Assembly (NCBI GenBank): GCA_963678675.1 | Contig: OY783191.1 | Span: forward strand, 27,424,955-27,488,954 | DNA from: Xiphydria camelus | Taxonomy: Eukaryota > Arthropoda > Insecta > Hymenoptera > Xiphydriidae | DNA length: 64,000 nt | Direction of reading: 5' to 3' | Shown: one piece after another, positions 58,427 through 64,000 of the stretch | Position numbering within the stretch: position 1 is the first letter of the stretch | How the letters are laid out: each line of letters opens with the position of its first letter | Position numbers and translations under genes: made by a program | The notes under the pieces: generated by a model | Told to the model about the DNA's origin: nothing | Databases searched by the model: none | What the model saw: only the letters and a program-made list of their open reading frames with translations

Positions 58427-58796
58427 TATTAGTCCAGTGTTTAAAACTCCGATTTCGTAACAAAATTGCGGAAGTTTTTTTCTCGACGGTCTTATATGTT
58501 TTTGTGGCTGCTGTGTGAATCCGAATTTATAGTTTGCTGCCTTCTAGGAGGTCGGCTTCATAGCCAAAAACGCAAAAAATCTGAATTTTTCAGCCCTTTT
58601 TTTAGTTTGTTGCTTATATCTCAAAAACTGTACGTTTTTTGAAGATGAGCATTCCATATAAAATTAAAGTAAATACAATTTCCTACAAAATGCACTGGTC
58701 ATCTTTGATTTTCTGACAAGCGGTAATGGCGCTAGAGCTCGCTAAAAAAACGATTTTTTGGTACTTTTACAAAAACACCGAGTCCCACCTCTTACA

Positions 58797-59157
58797 AGTC
58801 GATTAATATACAAGTTACCGACAAAAAACTTTATTCCACGTAAAAAGGCGTTAAGGAACTTGCTCTCTAAAACTAAAGACAAGAAGGGTCACGGCGTCGG
58901 AACTTTGCGACAGGGACAAGAGAACTTCACGCGAAAAGATACACCTGGTGGAAAGCGCTGTATTTCAATTGCGGAAATCGGAATCACATAAGTGCAGAGT
59001 GTCTCTCAAAGGACAAAGGTGCCAAATGTTTTAAATGTAATAAGTTTGGCCATATTGCGCCTAAGTGCACGGCGCAGAAATCAGCAAAGGGTGATGTCAA
59101 CGCAACGCAGCGTGCCGACGGGAAGCACTATAAGGAGGTGACAATTAATGACTCTAA
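58797..59157 (+). pseudogene. Gypsy gag C-terminal fragment with zinc knuckles
   Basis: A basic stretch leads to two adjacent CCHC-type knuckles, which bind retroelement RNA during particle assembly. The second knuckle (from 59029) is intact: CFKCNKFGHIAPKC. The first (about 58954-58995) has its leading Cys in one frame and the rest in another, because of an apparent extra dinucleotide. The fragment is cut at 59157 by the nested Harbinger element and continues into the protease region beyond it. Confidence 0.75.
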
Positions 59158-60046
59158 GGGCCGAAACCACCAACTCTGATTAAATTGTTAATTCCCGATT
59201 AGCTTAATTTAATCATGCTCTTGCGTTCCACCAATTTTTAAACCATGATTAAAGTGAGATAATCACCGTTGAACTTAATCAGCCATTTTTGGCCGATTTT
59301 GAACCTAACCAGTGATTAACGTGGATCAACATAACCTCAAAGTCGAAGTTTCACTGCTGTGCAATACTATATATCGGACATGAATTTATTTTACGACGAT
59401 ATTTTATCATCATCTGATGATGAAAATGGTATCGAAATTGATAGAAGGCCACATTTAATTAAGGAACGAATTAATTATTTCCAAACTTTGGATGATTTGG
59501 ATTTCATTACGCGTTTTCGGTGATCGAAAGACAGTGTTGAAGCTTTGCTTCTGGAAATTGTACATAATTTGCAACACGCTACAGAAAGATAAATTACTTC
59601 TTAAATAATTTATAATCTATTTTAAAATATCGCAACATTATCATATTACGTTAAAAATCGCGTAGAATTTTCTGTATCTTTACTGAATAAAGGGAGTGCA
59701 CATTTCAGAAACCACGCTATTGCACCCAGAGTACAACTCCTGCTTGCTCTCCGGTATTATGCAACTGGTTCCTTTTTAAATTCTGTTGGAGATTTCGGCA
59801 GCTCACTGAGCTCGGCTTGCAGCGCGTCAGTTGATCACGTCAGGTTTTCCTCCTACTCCATTACAAGTTCCGTTGATGAACCAATCAGAATCACCGTTAC
59901 AACAAAACCAAAACTTATTGCAAAGAGGGTATATGATTAGATAATCGGGGGTTAAAAATTCATGGTGGAACGAATTGTGCAGTTACGATTAAATATAATC
60001 GTGATTAGGTAATCAAGCATTTAATCAGAGTTGGTGGAATCGGCCC
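59158..60046 (+). mobile_element. PIF/Harbinger element nested in Gypsy pol
   Basis: GGGCCGAAACCACCAACTCT and the complement of the right end (GGGCCGATTCCACCAACTCT) are flanked by TAA (59155-59157 and 60047-60049). Removing the insert with one TAA leaves the Gypsy frame open across the junction, so the insertion is precise. It carries a HARBI1-like remnant. Confidence 0.88.
59380..59940 (+). pseudogene. HARBI1-like nuclease, N-terminal two exons
   Basis: Starts with ATG at 59380 (MNLFYDDILSSSDDENGIEI), then ERINYFQTLDDLDFITRFR, a TGA at 59521, and SKDSVEALLLEIVHNLQ. A second block from about 59708, after a CATTTCAG acceptor, reads NHAIAPRVQLLLALRYYATG and SFLNSVGDFGSS, the conserved segment just before the catalytic domain of HARBI1 proteins. 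No donor GT is visible after the first block. The DDE catalytic region is absent, so the element is not autonomous. Confidence 0.78.
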
Positions 60047-61375
60047 TAAGTCAGTAGTCCTGATTGACACTGGAAGCAACTTAAGTTTGATCAGGGCAGA
60101 CAGGTACGTTAAGCTCGGCGCACCCACGCTTGGACGCCGAAAAATTCTCTTTCGCGGTATAGGTTCCGAGAATAATAGCACGCTAGGCGACTTTTGCGTA
60201 GAGATGGTAGTTGACGGAATCTTATATCCGGTAGAGATACATGTCGTTTCAAACACCTTGATGCAACATGAGTTGCTCATTGGTACAGATTTTTTAAACA
60301 ATGTCGAAGTTCATATTAAAGAAGGAAAAGTCTTTATCTCGAAGCTGTTAGATCGCGCAAGGAATTCTGATGTCCCTGAAGTATTCGAAATGGACATAGT
60401 TCATGAGACTAACGGCGTTGACCCATCGTGTGTCGCGAATCCAAAACATAAAGAAGTACTGTCCGACGTTATTCAGAAATACGCGCCGAATAAAACCCGC
60501 GAAGTAGGGGTCAAGATGAGTCTGATTTTAAAAGATGATATACCAGTGTATATCGGCGACCACGTAGGCTATCACCCCAAGAAAAGGAAGAGCTAGGAAA
60601 ACAAATAAAAACTTGGCTAAACGAAGGTATAATCCAGCCGTCTCATTCAGAGTACGCAAGTCCGGTAGTTTTGGTAAAAAAGAAGGACGGCTCGACTAGG
60701 GTTTGCGTAGATTACCGACAGTTGAATAAGAAAATCGTGAAAGATCGGTACCCATTACCGCTAATCGAAGATCAGCTGGATTCATTGCAAGGCGTGAAGG
60801 TTTTTACTACTATCGACCTTAAGAATGGATTTTTTCATGTTGCGGTAGACGAGAATAGTCGAAAGTATACGGCCTTTGTAATTCTCAATGGTCATTACGA
60901 GTTTTTGCGGATGCCGTTCGGTCTGTGTAATTCACCTTCCGTTTTCCAGAAATGTATAAACGCGGTTTTTCGAGAACTTCTAGCAGACGAACTCGTTTTG
61001 ATCTATATGGACGATTTGATTGTGCCTTCGGTAAGCTATGCAGAGAACATAAAAAGTCTGAAAACCGTGCTCAACGTTGCGAGTCAACACGGGTTAATAA
61101 TTAAATGGGATAAATGCCAGTTCCTTCAGGAAAGCATAGAGTATCTCGGATATATTGTCGAGAATGGAAAAATTCAGATTTCAGAGCGTAAGACCACAGC
61201 TGTAACATGTTATCCAGAGCTCACAAGCGTCAAAGCTGTCGAAAGCTTTTTAGGACTAACAGGCTATTTCCGTACATTCGTCCCTCAATACTCTTTGATA
61301 GCGCGGCCGCTGACAAATCTGCTGAGAGAACAAAACCAAACAGAAACGACCAAATTAACTGCGGCCATGACGTCA
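60047..61375 (+). pseudogene. Gypsy pol fragment: protease and reverse transcriptase
   Basis: The protease has its DTGS catalytic motif at about 60067 and runs to about 60330. A frame break just before 60570 (an apparent extra dinucleotide) separates it from the reverse transcriptase, which shows PVVLVKKKDGS, CVDYRQLNK, the TIDLKNGFFH block, MPFGLCNSPSVFQ and the catalytic YMDD at about 61006. The Gypsy similarity ends after GLTGYFR and RPLTNLLRE, near 61325. RNase H and integrase are missing and no LTRs were seen. The RT part itself has no stop. The last codons before 61375 are not Gypsy-like. Confidence 0.88.
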
Positions 61376-61528
61376 GGTTAGTTATATTTTATTTATACTA
61401 TACCAATTTTCTTCTATAGTACTTATGTTCTACCGCTAAATGCCTACTTTTTTTCAGATGGAAGACCCACTCAAAGTAATGATGATCCTGGGCACGTCTT
61501 TACATCATTTCGTGATACATGCGTATAG
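61376..61528 (+). other. Possible intron and terminal exon after the RT fragment
   Basis: The RT-containing frame runs to a TCAG|GTTAGT donor-like site (61376), and a TTTTTTTCAG acceptor-like site ends at 61457. Joining them keeps the frame open to a TAG at 61526-61528, adding about 23 codons that begin DGRPTQSNDDPGHVF. This is a prediction from sequence only. Confidence 0.35.
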
Positions 61529-61845
61529 ATTTCATGTATATAGCTAGCTTTATTTTCAGGTTAATGTACCTAATAAGTTTTAAATATAATTCCTTAATGT
61601 TTTTATCAAACATGGCTTGACATTTAACTTATTCAAAAGAAGCTTCTTCTCACAAAAATCTTTATGAGAAAATTAAATATTGCAGACGTCTTTTTTAAGA
61701 TATATAATGTACTTACACGTGATATAAGGGTTTATTAACGTATATTTCTCGGGTTGCAGGGGATGGAAGTTGGTGTTTTTGGCGTGTTTGTGAAAATATA
61801 AAAAAATCACTGATTTTCACTAAGCTCTAACGCGGAGACCGCTTA

Positions 61846-62013
61846 GGGGCCATCCATATATTACGTAAGACGTTTTTGGCCTCTTTTTGACCCCCCCTCC
61901 CCCCAGTGTAAGATACTTGTACATACAGTTTACACTGTATTTACATGCAGTGTAAGAAATATTCACACCCCCCTCTCCCCCTCAAACGTCTTACGTAATA
62001 TATGGATGGCCCC
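61846..62013. mobile_element. 168-bp MITE in the right arm
   Basis: GGGGCCATCCATATATTACG and its complement, continuing TAAGACGTTT, are flanked by TTA (61843-61845 and 62014-62016). The core contains C-rich runs and an inverted AGTGTAA pair. Similar GGGGCC.TCCAT ends are common in arthropod MITEs. Confidence 0.82.
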
Positions 62014-62583
62014 TTATTACAAAATCAAAGATGACCAGTGCATTTTGTAGGAAATTTTATTTACTTTAATTTTGTATGGAACGCTCATCTTCAAAAGAAC
62101 GTACAGTTTTTAGATATAAGCAAAAAACTGAAAAAAGTGCTAAACATTTCAGATTTTTTGCGTTTTTGGCTATGAAGCCGACCTCCTACAAGGCAGCAAA
62201 CTATAAATTCGGATTCAGCAGCCACAAAAACATATAAGACCGTCGAGAAAAAAACTTCCGCAATTCTGTTTTGGTCAAACTACCATTTGACTGGGCTATA
62301 TGGTCTGATTGATCGCGGACATACGGTACATAGACCGGTCAAAATCGACAATAAATTCGCAAAACATGATGTATCTCTGATTTTTTAGTATGTTGTTTGG
62401 ACCCTTTAGGGCTATGTATACCCAAGTTTGCAACTCTCAAAAAGTTGTGGAAAAATTCTTACACCATAAAAACCGCGAAATATTTAGACTTGTTTCAGAT
62501 TCTGCTCTATATCTCCTAATCCATGCATTTTTCGTCGAAAGTTACTCTATACGTTTTTTAAGAGCATTAAATTTGTGACAAAT

Positions 62584-63949
62584 TAAGTCCAACCGGAGCT
62601 CTGTAGGTCAATTGGTTACCGAATACGAGCTCGCTCCATATCCAATGGCCCTATTTTCCGACGAAAGGATGCGTAAAGGCACAAAGTCAGCTTTTTACGC
62701 TGCCTTCACTCAAGCCACAGAGAATGTCAGTGTGCAGGCAAAAACATTTGCTATCGTCGATGGAGGATACCTCCTCCATAAAGTCGTGTGGCATCGGAAT
62801 GATTCGGTACGGGCTATCACAGCAAGCTACATAAGCTACATATTTAACTACTTTGGGAGAAATGTGTGTGTAGTCTTCGACGGGTATTCTGAGGATGGTG
62901 CCCAAAAGAGCACCAAATTTGCAGAGCGATCACGACGGTATTCTGCAGCATCAGCGGAAATTGTGTTTGACGCATCGACCATCATCACAGTCCCCCAAGA
63001 GAAGATGCTCTCGAATGACAAAAACAAGGTTCGTCTCATTGAACTTCTCTGTTCTGCTTTTGCTCTCGAGGGGATTGAGATAAAAATATCAAAAGAAGAC
63101 GCAGACCGCGACATCGTCGAGACTGCTCTGCAAAAAAGTACCTCCAATGATCCACTAAAACAAACGTATACTTCCAGAAGAGTGGCAGAGTTGAGGCGAG
63201 CTGCGTCTAATTCTCCACCAGCTCATACAACTAAGTGGGGCTACCACCTGGATTTCAACTTTTCATCCACGCATTTACTGGGTACGACACCACCTCTGCT
63301 CTCCTCTGGCAGGGGAAGATGAAAATGTGGAGCCACTTCAGACAAAATCAAGCCCTAGTGGACCAAGCAAGAGTTTTCCTCCAGACAAATTCCACACACC
63401 AACAAGTCGCAGCAGCCGGTGGCAAGTGCCTAGTTGCCCTATATGGAGGAGACGAAACGAAAGACACCCTCAACGATGTACGCTTCCGTACTTTTGTGAA
63501 AACAGCAGCCAACGCCAAAGCGAAGCTGGCCCGTTTGCCCCCAACCACAGAGGCTGCGTCGTATCACCACTACCGCATATGCCACCAGCTGCAAAAGTGG
63601 TTGGGGGTGGAGAAAGAGGCCACCGACTGGGGTTGGGAATTGACCTCGGCTGGACTCATCTCCATTACTATTCGGCAAGCTCCTGCCCCGCAGAGCTCCT
63701 AAAACTCCTTTCTTTTGCAAATGCAAGAAGGGGTGCAGAGGTGGCTCCACTTGCCTCAAAACAGGGCTCAGATGTTCTGTGATGTGTGCTACCTGCTCTG
63801 GGGAAACGTGCCAGAACGCTGCCCTTATCATCATTGAAGAGGACGACGATGACGAACCTCAAGACAACCCTGGCGATCCACCAATACTGGAGTACCTACC
63901 TATAGGGGACGAAGACGGCGACCCACCAATAGTGGAACATACCTATTGA
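62584..63949 (+). pseudogene. Decayed gene of a transposon-associated family (PIN-like nuclease plus Cys-rich tail)
   Basis: The first block (about 62612-63230) reads YELAPYPMALFSDERMRKGT, FAIVDGGYLLHKVVWHR, VVFDGYSEDGAQKSTKFAER and EKMLSNDKNKVRLIELL, then DADRDIVETALQ. The Asp-rich pattern is PIN/FEN-like. A frameshift and apparent internal deletion follow near 63230. The second block (from about 63248) has LFIHAFTGYDTTSALLWQGK and ends with a WLGVE...DWGW segment; after another frameshift near 63700 a Cys-rich tail follows: CKCKKGCRGGSTCLKTGLRC. I recognise this arrangement from a large family of unnamed proteins found in many copies in arthropod and cnidarian genomes; its function is not established. 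The 5' end was not found. Confidence 0.6.
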
Positions 63950-64000
63950 AGAGAGCAACGAAAGTGACGGCCCAGGGCCATCAAAAACAAGGCGACGAAC

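Larger units (their letters stand above)
58140..62326. mobile_element. 4.2-kb TIR element enclosing a Gypsy gag-pol fragment
   Basis: CCGTATGTCCGCGATCAATC (58140) and its complement ending at 62326 are flanked by TA (58138-58139, 62327-62328). The inverted arms extend about 600 bp (58140-58795 and about 61765-62326) through ACGGTCTTATATGTTTTTGT, AATGCACTGGTCATCTTTGA and ACAAAAACACC. Each arm carries one different MITE (58168-58426 and 61846-62013). The centre holds broken gag and pol sequence without LTRs. Whether the retroelement was captured by the transposon or inserted into it cannot be decided from one copy. Confidence 0.78.

Overview
The window is eukaryotic and almost certainly from an insect. 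Genes have introns, Tc1/mariner, PIF/Harbinger, piggyBac-like, Mutator-like and Gypsy sequences are packed together, and one host gene is recognisable. The CpG-rich islands in AT-rich DNA and the element mix suggest a hymenopteran such as an ant; that is inference. No bacterial-type operons, CRISPR arrays, rRNA genes or convincing functional tRNAs were seen.

The only host gene I can support is a USP2-type ubiquitin-specific protease on the minus strand (53293 down to 36893). Its five visible coding exons have matching splice phases: a long low-complexity N-terminal exon (53293-52132), a 96-nt exon carrying the end of the Cys-box approach (43501-43406), the Cys-box exon (39445-39093), the zinc-finger exon (38145-37820) and the His-box/terminal exon (37209-36893). 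The first coding exon is not resolved. Introns of 8.6 and 4.0 kb are filled with mobile elements.

The rest is a layered transposon landscape. 0-2.1 kb: an element with long terminal inverted repeats (TIRs), cut by the window edge, split by an 860-bp inverted-repeat element with TTAA target duplications. 2.8-4.2 kb: an element whose ends are arrays of CCCAATTGGGC-like palindromes. 4.9-9.2 kb: a nearly complete pogo/Tigger (jerky-like) transposon with iterated TATCCGACA sites and a lightly damaged transposase gene. 11.4-16.9 kb: five non-autonomous elements or repeats, among them a 567-bp near-perfect palindrome. 17.3-22.0 kb: a TIR-bounded Mutator-like element whose decayed gene joins a transposase domain to a DEDDh 3'-5' exonuclease domain. 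22.9-26.2 kb: a cluster of inverted-repeat MITEs. 29.7-31.7 kb: a GC/CpG-rich island with a CT/GAGA tract, probably a promoter. 46.1-50.5 kb: a chain of abutting Harbinger and mariner elements. 54.4-57.5 kb: Harbinger, unclassified and piggyBac-like elements. 58.1-62.3 kb: a 4.2-kb TIR element enclosing a broken Gypsy gag-pol fragment, itself split by a Harbinger element carrying a HARBI1 fragment. 62.6-64.0 kb: a decayed gene of a transposon-associated family.

Most element boundaries were set by matching inverted ends plus a target-site duplication (TA for Tc1/mariner/pogo types, TTA/TAA for Harbinger types, TTAA for piggyBac types). In several nests, removing the inner element restores the sequence of the partner arm or an open reading frame.
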